The position numbers and the translations under genes were made by a program. From positions 1 through 9,191 of the forward strand of contig JABMMH010000193.1 of the NCBI GenBank assembly GCA_013205645.1: 9,191 bases of DNA, given 5' to 3'. Source of the stretch: Polaromonas sp. (GTDB taxonomy: Bacteria; Pseudomonadota; Gammaproteobacteria; Burkholderiales; Burkholderiaceae_C). Shown piece by piece: positions 1 through 6,288 of this stretch. Below the pieces are notes generated by a model, which was given only the letters and a program-made list of their open reading frames with translations, searched no databases and had not been told where the DNA came from. Every line of letters starts with the position of its first letter. Within the stretch, counting starts at the first letter, position 1.

Positions 1-311
1 CTGCAGAACGTTCGCGGATTGACGCGGCGATTCCAAAAGGCATGCACATCGTCGCTTTAGACGAACGCGGCACCAACATCACCACTGTGGCTTTGGCCGA
101 CAAACTTCGGCTTTGGCAGCGCGAAGGCGACGACGTTTCAATCGTCATCGGCGGCCCCGATGGTCTTGACCCCGGCTTCAAACAAGCCGCTCATGAACGC
201 ATTCGCCTGTCTGACCTGACACTGCCTCACGCCATGGTGCGTGTGCTGCTGATAGAGCAGTTGTACCGCGCTTGGAGCATCACGGTGAATCATCCCTACC
301 ACCGCGAGTAG
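1..311 (+). CDS. rlmH: 23S rRNA (pseudouridine-1915-N3)-methyltransferase RlmH, 3' part
   Basis: RlmH is a small SPOUT-class enzyme that uses S-adenosylmethionine to methylate pseudouridine 1915 in helix 69 of 23S rRNA on assembled 70S ribosomes. The reading frame is open from base 3 to the TAG at 309-311, giving the last 102 residues of a protein that is about 155 residues in E. coli. The start lies before the window. The SPOUT signature is clear: the glycine-rich SAM-binding knot IGGPDGLDPGFK, then LTLPHAMVRVLLIEQLYRAWSI and the family C-terminus NHPYHRE, which is nearly identical to the end of the E. coli protein. The maf start codon follows after only 2 nt, so the two are very probably co-transcribed and translationally coupled. 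Identification is confident; only the N-terminus is unseen. Confidence 0.95.
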   Translation, partial: AERSRIDAAIPKGMHIVALDERGTNITTVALADKLRLWQREGDDVSIVIGGPDGLDPGFKQAAHERIRLSDLTLPHAMVRVLLIEQLYRAWSITVNHPYHRE

Positions 312-313
312 CC

Positions 314-916
314 ATGTCTGACTTCATTTATCTAGCCTCTCAAAGTCCGCGTCGGGCGCAGTTGCTGGAGCAACTTGGCTTGTCGTTTGAACGCCTGTTA
401 CCGGATCCGTCTGAAGACGCCGAAGCGCTTGAAGTTGTGCATGGGGCTGAGGCCCCTGCGACCTACGTCAAGCGCGTCACTCGGCTCAAGTTGCAAGCGG
501 CTGTGGCGCGCATGCAGCGCCAAGGTTTGCCGGCCGCGCCGGTGTTGTGTTCTGACACCACCGTCGCCTTGGGCCGAACTATTTTAGGCAAGCCCTCTAG
601 CGACGCCGATGCGATCCGCATGTTGACGCTGTTGTCTGGCGCAACGCACCGCGTGCTCACGGCGGTGGCTGTGCAGCACGGTAAAAAAACTGTCGAGGCG
701 CTGAGCATTTCAAGCGTCACCTTTGCACACATGACGCGGCCCCAAATCAAAGCTTATGTCGCCTCTGGTGAGCCCATGGGAAAAGCCGGGGCTTACGCGG
801 TGCAGGGCAGGGCGGCGGTTCACATCACCCGCATCAACGGCAGTTATTCGGGCATCATGGGTTTGCCTCTCTATGAAACCGCATTGCTCTTGCGCGCCGT
901 TGGCGTGAAGATCTGA
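314..916 (+). CDS. maf: Maf family nucleoside triphosphate pyrophosphatase (YhdE-like, dTTP/UTP)
   Basis: Maf proteins cleave non-canonical or surplus nucleoside triphosphates to the monophosphate and pyrophosphate in the cytoplasm, and some family members affect division. The product is 200 residues, the usual length. It shows the N-terminal signature LASQSPRRAQLLEQLG (about residues 7-22), the conserved acidic residue in CSDTTV (D81), LGKP (91-94), and the C-terminal KAGAYAVQG (157-165) and INGSYSGIMGLPLYET (174-189). The KAGAY.QG and INGSY..(V/I)GLPL pattern resembles E. coli YhdE, whose best substrates are dTTP and UTP; that specificity is inferred. I chose the ATG at 314 because it lies 2 nt after the rlmH stop and matches the family N-terminus; an in-frame ATG at 272 would add 14 unrelated residues inside rlmH. 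No strong Shine-Dalgarno is visible, consistent with coupling to rlmH. The neighbour rng is also adjacent to maf in E. coli. Confidence 0.95.
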   Translation: MSDFIYLASQSPRRAQLLEQLGLSFERLLPDPSEDAEALEVVHGAEAPATYVKRVTRLKLQAAVARMQRQGLPAAPVLCSDTTVALGRTILGKPSSDADAIRMLTLLSGATHRVLTAVAVQHGKKTVEALSISSVTFAHMTRPQIKAYVASGEPMGKAGAYAVQGRAAVHITRINGSYSGIMGLPLYETALLLRAVGVKI

Positions 917-933
917 CACCAGGACAGTCCCCC

Positions 934-2415
934 ATGTCACAGGAAATCCTGATCAATTGGTCGCCCCAGGAAACCCGTGTCGCCGTCGTCGAAAACGGCG
1001 CAGTGCAAGAACTCCACGTTGAGCGAGCGCTTGAACGTGGCTTGGTCGGCAACGTTTACCTTGGCAAGGTGGTGCGCGTGCTGCCGGGCATGCAGTCTGC
1101 CTTCATCGACATCGGGCTCGACCGCACCGCCTTTTTGCATGTGGCTGATTTGATGAGCAGCATCAACAGCCGTCACGCAGAAGCGGAGCCCGGCAAGACT
1201 GAAACCGCACCGCCTTTGCCGATCGAGAAGCAGCTGTTTGAGGGGCGGGCCATCATGGTGCAAGTCCTCAAGGACCCGATTGGCACCAAAGGTGCTCGGT
1301 TGACGGCGCAGATCAGCATTGCTGGGCGCTTGCTGGTATTTTTGCCGCAAGATCGGCACATCGGCGTGTCGCAAAAAATCCCGCCCAAGCAGCGCGAAGA
1401 GTTGCGCCTGCGTTTGCAAGCCCTTGCCGGCGAGGCGGGTGGCGGCTTTATTCTGCGCACCAACGGCGAAGAAGCCAGCGACGCGGAACTCACTGAAGAC
1501 ATCGGTTATTTGCGCAAGACTTGGGCTCGCATCAAAGACGCATCCTTGCGTCTACCGCCGACCTCTGTCTTGCACCAAGACCTCAACTTACTGCAACGCG
1601 TGTTACGCGATGTGGTCTCTGAAGCCACGCAAAGCATCCGCGTTGATTCTCGTGAGCAGTGCGCGCAGTTGCAAACTTTCGCTGCGGAGTTCATGCCAGC
1701 GACACTGAAGAAAATTCAGCTTTATGCGGGTGAACGGCCGATTTTTGATTTGTTGAATATTGACGAAGAAATCGCACGTGCCTTGGGGCGTCGGGTTGAA
1801 CTCAAGTCAGGCGGCTACCTGATCATTGACCAGACCGAAGCCCTGACCACGGTCGATGTCAACACCGGCGGTTTTGTCGGCGCGCGCAATTTTGACGAGA
1901 CTGTTTTCAAGACCAACTTGGAAGCGGCGCAGACGATTGCCCGGCAACTCCGACTGCGCAATCTGGGCGGCATCGTGATCGTTGACTTCATCGACATGCT
2001 GCGCGACAACCACCGCGACGCTGTATTGGTCGAGTTCAAAAAACAGCTGGCTCGTGACCGTATCAAGACCACGGTCAACGGATTCTCGGCCTTGGGTTTG
2101 CTAGAGATGACACGCAAACGCACGCGTGAGTCGCTGTCGCATCAACTCTGCGAGCCGTGCAACGCTTGCGGCGGCAAGGGCGTGGTCAAGACCGCGCGCA
2201 GCGTGACCTACGACATCTTGCGCGAAATACTGCGCGAGGCCAGGCAGTTCAATCCACGTGAGTTTCGGGTTGTGGCGGCACCGCAAGTCATTGAGTTATT
2301 TTTAGATGAAGAAAGCCAGCACTTGGCTGGCTTGAGCGCCTTCATCGGTAAGCCAATTTCTTTGCAATCTGAAGTCGCGATGGCGCAAGAGCACTACGAC
2401 ATCGTGCTGCTTTAA
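934..2415 (+). CDS. rng: Ribonuclease G
   Basis: RNase G is a cytoplasmic single-strand endonuclease of the RNase E/G family that matures the 5' end of 16S rRNA and degrades certain mRNAs. The product is 493 residues, against 489 in E. coli, and has no long C-terminal scaffold, so it is RNase G rather than RNase E. An S1 RNA-binding domain covers roughly residues 38-130, starting at GNVYLGKVVRVLPGMQSAFIDIG. The 5'-sensor/RNase-H-like part follows. The catalytic metal-binding aspartates sit in TVDVN (D308) and IVDFIDM (D351). The zinc-link cysteines that hold the dimer are C409 and C412 in CNACGGKG, with an extra cysteine at C406. Residues 74-99 form a polar insert in the S1 region. AGGA at 921-924 lies 9 nt before the ATG. 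It is the last gene of the rlmH-maf-rng run and converges on msbA with a 13-nt gap. Confidence 0.97.
   Translation: MSQEILINWSPQETRVAVVENGAVQELHVERALERGLVGNVYLGKVVRVLPGMQSAFIDIGLDRTAFLHVADLMSSINSRHAEAEPGKTETAPPLPIEKQLFEGRAIMVQVLKDPIGTKGARLTAQISIAGRLLVFLPQDRHIGVSQKIPPKQREELRLRLQALAGEAGGGFILRTNGEEASDAELTEDIGYLRKTWARIKDASLRLPPTSVLHQDLNLLQRVLRDVVSEATQSIRVDSREQCAQLQTFAAEFMPATLKKIQLYAGERPIFDLLNIDEEIARALGRRVELKSGGYLIIDQTEALTTVDVNTGGFVGARNFDETVFKTNLEAAQTIARQLRLRNLGGIVIVDFIDMLRDNHRDAVLVEFKKQLARDRIKTTVNGFSALGLLEMTRKRTRESLSHQLCEPCNACGGKGVVKTARSVTYDILREILREARQFNPREFRVVAAPQVIELFLDEESQHLAGLSAFIGKPISLQSEVAMAQEHYDIVLL
2313..2333 (-). terminator. Possible intrinsic terminator of msbA inside the rng 3' end
   Basis: A perfect 8-bp inverted repeat, AAGCCAGC (2313-2320) and GCTGGCTT (2326-2333), encloses a 5-nt loop. 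Read on the minus strand, the stem runs into TTTCTTCATCT, a fairly T-rich tail, about 95 nt after the msbA stop codon. Read on the plus strand it is followed by GAGCGCC with no T-run, so it would suit minus-strand transcription better. It lies within rng codons for ESQHLAGLSA, so the repeat could also be chance. The T-tract is imperfect, hence the modest confidence. Confidence 0.4.
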
Positions 2416-2428
2416 CGCCAAGAATTTA

Positions 2429-4252
2429 TCAGTGCGGCTTGCTGCTGGTGTTGAAGCCCAACTGGTAAAGGTGGCTGTAGGCCCCGCCATTGGCCAGCAA
2501 CTCCGCATGGCTGCCAGACTCCAGCACACGGCCACTCTCCAGCATGATGATCCGGTCGGCATGTTGAATAGTTGATAAGCGGTGCGCAATGATCACGGAG
2601 GTTCTGTCAGCCGTCAGCCGTTGGATAGCTTGCTGGACGGCTTGCTCGGACTCAGTGTCCAGTGCTGAGGTGGCTTCGTCCAAAATCAAAATCGGCGCAT
2701 CTTTGTAGAGCGCTCTGGCGATGGCTAAACGTTGGCGTTGGCCGCCCGACAACTGCATGGCGTTATGGCCGAGCAGGGTGTCAATGCCTTTCGGCAGTTC
2801 TGCCAACAGCTTTTCTAAGTTGGCGGCTTGCAAGCATTGGGTCACTCGCGCCCGATCAATCGACTGCCCGAGGGCGACATTCGAGGCAATCGATTCGTTG
2901 AGCATCACCACGTGCTGGCTGACAAAGGCAAACTGTTCACGCAGCGATGTCAGGCTCCACTCTTTGAGCGCCACGCCGTCCAGGCTGATGGCGCCGGAAG
3001 AGAGATCTTGAAAGCGTGGCAACAAGTTCACCAAGGTGCTTTTACCCGACCCCGAGGTGCCGACAATCGCGATGGTTTCCCCCGGCTTGATGGTCAGATT
3101 GAGTTGGTCTAGGGCCGGGTTGGCGTCGGTTTTGTAGCGCACCGAGACATCCGTGAACGTGATGTCTCCGGTGACTCGGCTTTTGCTGAAGGTGCCGCTG
3201 GTTTCGTCGTCAATGTGGTCGAGCAGATTCAAGCCGCGCTCCAAAGCCGCGATGCCGCGGGTGATGGGCGTGGCTGCATCCGATAGACTTTTGATGGGCG
3301 CAATCAACAGCAGCATGGCGGTGACAAAGGCCACAAAACTGCCGACCGTGGTGGCGCCATCGGCGCTTTGCAGCAAGGCGATAGAGACCACGGCCGACAG
3401 CGCCACCGCCGCCAGCAGTTGGGTCAACGCGCTCATGCCCGCGTGGGCAACCGTCGACTTGATGGACAAATGACGCAGCGCCAAGCTGAGCAAATGAAAG
3501 CGCAAGGACTGAATTTTTTGCGCCGCATGCAGGCGAATATCGCGATGGGCCATCACGTTTTCTTCGACCACGTAGGCGAGGTCGTCAGTGGCTTTCTGGC
3601 TTTCTTTGGTCAGCCGGTAAAGCCGCTTGGAGAGTATCCGCACGACAGCGATGACCGCCGGGAAAATCAGCGCCACAACCAGCGTTAACTTCCAGTTCAG
3701 GTACAGCAGGTAGCCGATCAAGGCCAGCATGCTCAGCAGGTCGCGCGACAGCCGCATGACGGCGTTGACCAGCAAGCTCGAACCATTCTGTACTTCGTAC
3801 ACAACAGTGTTCGCAATGGTGCTGGAGGTCTGCTCGGTGAACAGGCTGAAGCGCGCGCTCAGGAGTTTGTCAAACATCGCCTCGCGGAGTTTTTGCAGGC
3901 CGACGTTGGTGACCTTGGCCAAACCATATTGCGCAAAAAATCCAGCCAGTCCGCGGACCCCAAAGAGCAGCATCAAAAAGACCGGCACTTGCCAGATGCT
4001 TAACTCGCCGCCAGGCTGAAAGCCGCGGTCCAGCAGGGGTTTCAGCAGTGCTGGCACCATGGGTTCTGTGGCGGATGCCATCAAGGTCGCAACAATCGCC
4101 AGAATCCAACCACTTTTTGAACTGCTGAAATATGGCCAGAGTCTTCTGACGCTTTCAGGAATGGTCCGCTTTTTCGCCGTCGGTGGAGTCGCTTGAGGCG
4201 AAGAAGTTGAATGGTTCAAGGGCTTTTTCCGGGTTGCCAGCTTTGCCTCCAT
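2429..4252 (-). CDS. msbA: Lipid A export ABC transporter, fused permease/ATPase MsbA
   Basis: MsbA is a homodimeric inner-membrane flippase that moves lipid A-core from the cytoplasmic to the periplasmic leaflet using ATP. The product is 607 residues (E. coli 582). The N-terminal half carries the exporter membrane domain, with hydrophobic segments near residues 48-68, 88-110, 170-208, 270-295 and 302-322. The family motif RRLWPYF is at 36-42 and LLKPLLDRGF at 69-78. The nucleotide-binding domain follows: Walker A GTSGSGKST (398-406), Q-loop Q446, signature LSGGQ (501-505), Walker B ILILDE (521-526), D-loop SALD (529-532) and H-loop H557. Compared with E. coli, RRLWP sits 22 residues later, so there is a polar Ser/Thr/Pro/Lys-rich N-terminal extension. 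The ATG at 4252 has no good Shine-Dalgarno; a GGAGG lies just inside the gene, and a TTG at 4219 (codon 12) is an alternative start. The gene is divergent from tolB and has no kdsB/lpxK neighbour here. A generic multidrug exporter is less likely given the MsbA-specific N-terminal motifs. Confidence 0.92.
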   Translation of the reverse strand: MEAKLATRKKPLNHSTSSPQATPPTAKKRTIPESVRRLWPYFSSSKSGWILAIVATLMASATEPMVPALLKPLLDRGFQPGGELSIWQVPVFLMLLFGVRGLAGFFAQYGLAKVTNVGLQKLREAMFDKLLSARFSLFTEQTSSTIANTVVYEVQNGSSLLVNAVMRLSRDLLSMLALIGYLLYLNWKLTLVVALIFPAVIAVVRILSKRLYRLTKESQKATDDLAYVVEENVMAHRDIRLHAAQKIQSLRFHLLSLALRHLSIKSTVAHAGMSALTQLLAAVALSAVVSIALLQSADGATTVGSFVAFVTAMLLLIAPIKSLSDAATPITRGIAALERGLNLLDHIDDETSGTFSKSRVTGDITFTDVSVRYKTDANPALDQLNLTIKPGETIAIVGTSGSGKSTLVNLLPRFQDLSSGAISLDGVALKEWSLTSLREQFAFVSQHVVMLNESIASNVALGQSIDRARVTQCLQAANLEKLLAELPKGIDTLLGHNAMQLSGGQRQRLAIARALYKDAPILILDEATSALDTESEQAVQQAIQRLTADRTSVIIAHRLSTIQHADRIIMLESGRVLESGSHAELLANGGAYSHLYQLGFNTSSKPH

Positions 4253-4339
4253 TATCGTTGGGCTTCTGCGGTGAATAAATTTAGTAGCGATTTGTTTCGT
4301 TTAGACTTTGGTGTTCCGTATTGTCTTGTCCGGTGTGTA

Positions 4340-4362
4340 CTATGCAGGCTTAAGCTGCATAG
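4340..4362. promoter_or_regulatory. Palindrome in the msbA/tolB divergent intergenic region
   Basis: The 150-bp gap 4253-4402 between the divergent msbA and tolB starts contains an inverted repeat with perfect 8-bp arms, CTATGCAG (4340-4347) and CTGCATAG (4355-4362). The 7-bp centre GCTTAAG contains the self-palindromic CTTAAG, so the whole site is symmetric apart from one extra G. It could be a dimer-binding operator or, if transcribed, an 8-bp hairpin about 40 nt before tolB. No T-run follows, so it is not a terminator. On the minus strand, TTGCCT (4366-4361), a 16-bp spacer and CATAGT (4344-4339) form a weak promoter-like pair for msbA, with most of the palindrome lying in its spacer. On the plus strand TACTAT (4338-4343) overlaps the left arm. 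Both promoter readings are weak matches; I do not recognise the site as that of a named regulator. Confidence 0.5.
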
Positions 4363-4402
4363 GCAAAGAATCTCGTGTTGAACAGTCTGGATCGTCAAAT
4401 TG

Positions 4403-5707
4403 ATGAATGATTTTAGTTTTGAAAATATTCAGCGGCGCGGTGCGCTGAAGGCGCTGTCGTCAGCTTCGCTGTTGGCGGTGGCTGCCTTTCCGGCGCTGGC
4501 CCAATTCCGTGTTGAAGTGTCTGGCATTGGCCTGACGCAATTGCCCATTGCTTTGCCCGTCTTCAAAGGCGAAGCGCAAGCACCCCAAAAAATCAGCGCC
4601 ATTGTAAAAGCCGATTTGGAGCGCAGCGGCATGTTCCGCTCGGTGGACACCGCTGGCCTGCAGGCTGACGAAACCACCCAGCTTGACGCGAATGCTTGGC
4701 GCCAACGCGGTGCTGACTCCGTCGCCACCGGCAGCATCACTGCCTTGGCCGATGGCCGCTTTGATGTGCGCGTGCGCTTGTGGGATGTTGTTCGTAGCCA
4801 AGACTTGGGCGGCCAAAGCCATGTTGTTGCAGCCGCCGATCTGCGCTTGGCAGCGCACCGTGTGGCCGACTTCATCTACGAAAAAATCACCGGTGAAAAA
4901 GGTATTTTTGCCACCCGCATTGCCTACGTCACTAAGACGGCGCAGCGTTTCAATTTGTGGGTCGCAGACTCTGATGGTGAAAACGCCCAGTCGGCGCTGA
5001 CCAGCCCAGAGCCGATTATTTCGCCGTCTTGGTCACCTACCGGCGGTCAGCTGGCGTACGTCTCGTTCGAGTCTCGCAAGCCGGTGATTTATTCACACGA
5101 CGTGGCCACCGGCAAGCGCCGCCTGCTGGCCAATTTCAAGGGATCCAACAGCGCACCGGCTTGGTCACCAGACGGTCGTCAATTGGTCGCCACGCTCAGC
5201 CGCGATGGTGGCTCGCAGATCTTTGCACTCGACGTCAACGGCGGCGAGCCACGGCGTCTGACGCAGTCAGCCAGTATTGACACCGAGCCGACTTACTCAC
5301 GCGATGGCAAAAGTATTTATTTCGTCAGTGACCGTGGCGGCGCACCGCAAATTTACAAAATGGCACCCTCGGGCGGCAGTCCGCAACGAGTGACCTTCAC
5401 GGGGTCCTACAATATCTCTCCAGCGTTGAGTCAAGATGGTCGCTGGATGGCCTATATTTCCCGTGTCGGTGGCGCTTTCAAGTTACACCTCATGGACTTG
5501 GCCAGCGGTGCTATATCTGCCATCACAGACACCAGTGCGGACGAAAACCCCAGCTTTTCACCTAACAGTCGTTTGGTTTTGTACGCCACGCAACAACAAG
5601 GTCGCGAAGCGCTCATGACCAGCACCTTGGATGGAAAAATCAAGGCGCGCCTGTCAGGTGCCAGCGGTGATATCCGCGAACCTGACTGGGGCCCGTTTCA
5701 GCGTTAA
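4403..5707 (+). CDS. tolB: Tol-Pal system periplasmic protein TolB
   Basis: TolB is the periplasmic beta-propeller that binds Pal and is released by TolA, linking inner and outer membrane during constriction. The product is 434 residues, normal for the family. A signal peptide covers about residues 1-33, with NIQRRGALKAL, a hydrophobic stretch SASLLAVAAF and a likely cut after ALA, before QFRVEVSG. The QRRGALK block resembles a twin-arginine signal. The N-terminal TolB domain is about 34-165, with the typical GIGLTQLPIALPVF. The propeller occupies about 168-430, with repeats around WSPTGGQLAYVS, WSPDGRQLVATL, YSRDGKSIYFVS, LSQDGRWMAYIS and FSPNSRLVLYAT, ending REPDWGPF. The ATG at 4403 is preferred to the adjacent TTG at 4400; no strong Shine-Dalgarno is visible. 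It heads tolB-pal-cpoB; tolQRA are absent from the upstream side, where msbA diverges. Confidence 0.96.
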   Translation: MNDFSFENIQRRGALKALSSASLLAVAAFPALAQFRVEVSGIGLTQLPIALPVFKGEAQAPQKISAIVKADLERSGMFRSVDTAGLQADETTQLDANAWRQRGADSVATGSITALADGRFDVRVRLWDVVRSQDLGGQSHVVAAADLRLAAHRVADFIYEKITGEKGIFATRIAYVTKTAQRFNLWVADSDGENAQSALTSPEPIISPSWSPTGGQLAYVSFESRKPVIYSHDVATGKRRLLANFKGSNSAPAWSPDGRQLVATLSRDGGSQIFALDVNGGEPRRLTQSASIDTEPTYSRDGKSIYFVSDRGGAPQIYKMAPSGGSPQRVTFTGSYNISPALSQDGRWMAYISRVGGAFKLHLMDLASGAISAITDTSADENPSFSPNSRLVLYATQQQGREALMTSTLDGKIKARLSGASGDIREPDWGPFQR

Positions 5708-5736
5708 TTTTTTCTTTTTATTTTTTTAGTCTTTTT
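5708..5736 (+). promoter_or_regulatory. U-rich tract in the tolB-pal spacer
   Basis: Directly after the tolB stop, 24 of 29 bases are T (runs of 6, 5, 7 and 5), ending just before the pal Shine-Dalgarno GAGAGG (5738-5743), which is 5 nt from the ATG. Only a weak stem is possible upstream (CTGA near 5681 with TCAG near 5698-5701, or the GGGCCC at 5689-5694), so a classical intrinsic terminator is not well supported. U-rich leaders next to a Shine-Dalgarno can bind ribosomal protein S1 or Hfq, or be RNase E targets. A role in raising Pal output above TolB is inference. Confidence 0.4.
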
Positions 5737-5748
5737 CGAGAGGTTTTC

Positions 5749-6288
5749 ATGAAACGTATTCTTTCAGTCTTGTCGGTGCTCACGCTTTCTTTCGTTTTGG
5801 CCGCATGCGGCTCCAGTGTCAAACTGAGCGACGTGCCGGTTGAAGACCGCAGCACTTCGGCCGGTGCAGCAGGCGCAGGCGCTGCTGGTGGCGCGACTGG
5901 CAGCGGCGTGGCTCCGGTCGAGATCATGACCACAGACACCACGGTGGCAGGCCCAGTCGGTGCTGCACGTGTTTTCTTCTTTGATTACGACAGCTTCACC
6001 ATCAAGCCAGAGTTCCAGGGCGCGATTGAAATGCACGCTCGTTTTCTGACCACCAACAAAAACCGTAGGATCGCCATCGAAGGCCACACCGACGAACGTG
6101 GTGGTCGTGAGTACAACTTGGCGCTGGGCCAAAAGCGTTCTGAAGCCGTCCGGCGCTCGCTGTCTTTGTTGGGTGTCTCTGAGACCCAAGTCGAAGCTGT
6201 GAGTTTTGGTGAAGAAAAGCCAGCTGTTGCAGGCATCAACGAAGAAGCCTTCGCCAAGAACCGTCGCGCTGAAATCACTTACCGATGA
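5749..6288 (+). CDS. pal: Peptidoglycan-associated lipoprotein Pal
   Basis: Pal is an abundant outer-membrane lipoprotein that binds peptidoglycan non-covalently and TolB, and helps the outer membrane invaginate at the septum. The product is 179 residues. It starts with a lipoprotein signal MKRILSVLSVLTLSFV and lipobox LAAC, so C20 should be the lipidated N-terminus after cleavage. Serine at +2 and +3 after glycine fits outer-membrane sorting. An Ala/Gly-rich flexible linker spans about 38-53. The OmpA-like domain runs from about 73 to the end, with VFFFDYDSF, EGHTDERGGREYNLALGQKR and KNRRAEITYR. D115 in HTDERG and R130 in LGQKR correspond to the residues that hold diaminopimelate in OmpA-like domains. 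A good Shine-Dalgarno (GAGAGG) precedes the ATG. Its stop overlaps the candidate cpoB ATG (ATGA). Confidence 0.97.
   Translation: MKRILSVLSVLTLSFVLAACGSSVKLSDVPVEDRSTSAGAAGAGAAGGATGSGVAPVEIMTTDTTVAGPVGAARVFFFDYDSFTIKPEFQGAIEMHARFLTTNKNRRIAIEGHTDERGGREYNLALGQKRSEAVRRSLSLLGVSETQVEAVSFGEEKPAVAGINEEAFAKNRRAEITYR

Noticed and set aside
1..6. CTGCAG (PstI site) exactly at the window start, perhaps a clone boundary
   Set aside because: A six-base site at an arbitrary edge proves nothing, and the rlmH frame is intact from base 3.
272..313. Upstream in-frame ATG that would lengthen Maf by 14 residues
   Set aside because: The added residues overlap rlmH out of frame and do not resemble any Maf N-terminus; the ATG at 314 fits the family and the 2-nt gap.
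937..1419. 160-codon minus-strand open frame opposite rng
   Set aside because: Antisense shadow of a confidently identified gene, with no motif and no promoter or ribosome binding site.
4400..4402. TTG start one codon before the tolB ATG
   Set aside because: An adjacent ATG is the more likely initiator, and no Shine-Dalgarno favours the TTG.
5863..5910. GC-rich low-complexity stretch in pal
   Set aside because: It encodes the ordinary Ala/Gly linker between lipid anchor and OmpA-like domain; no regular repeat unit.
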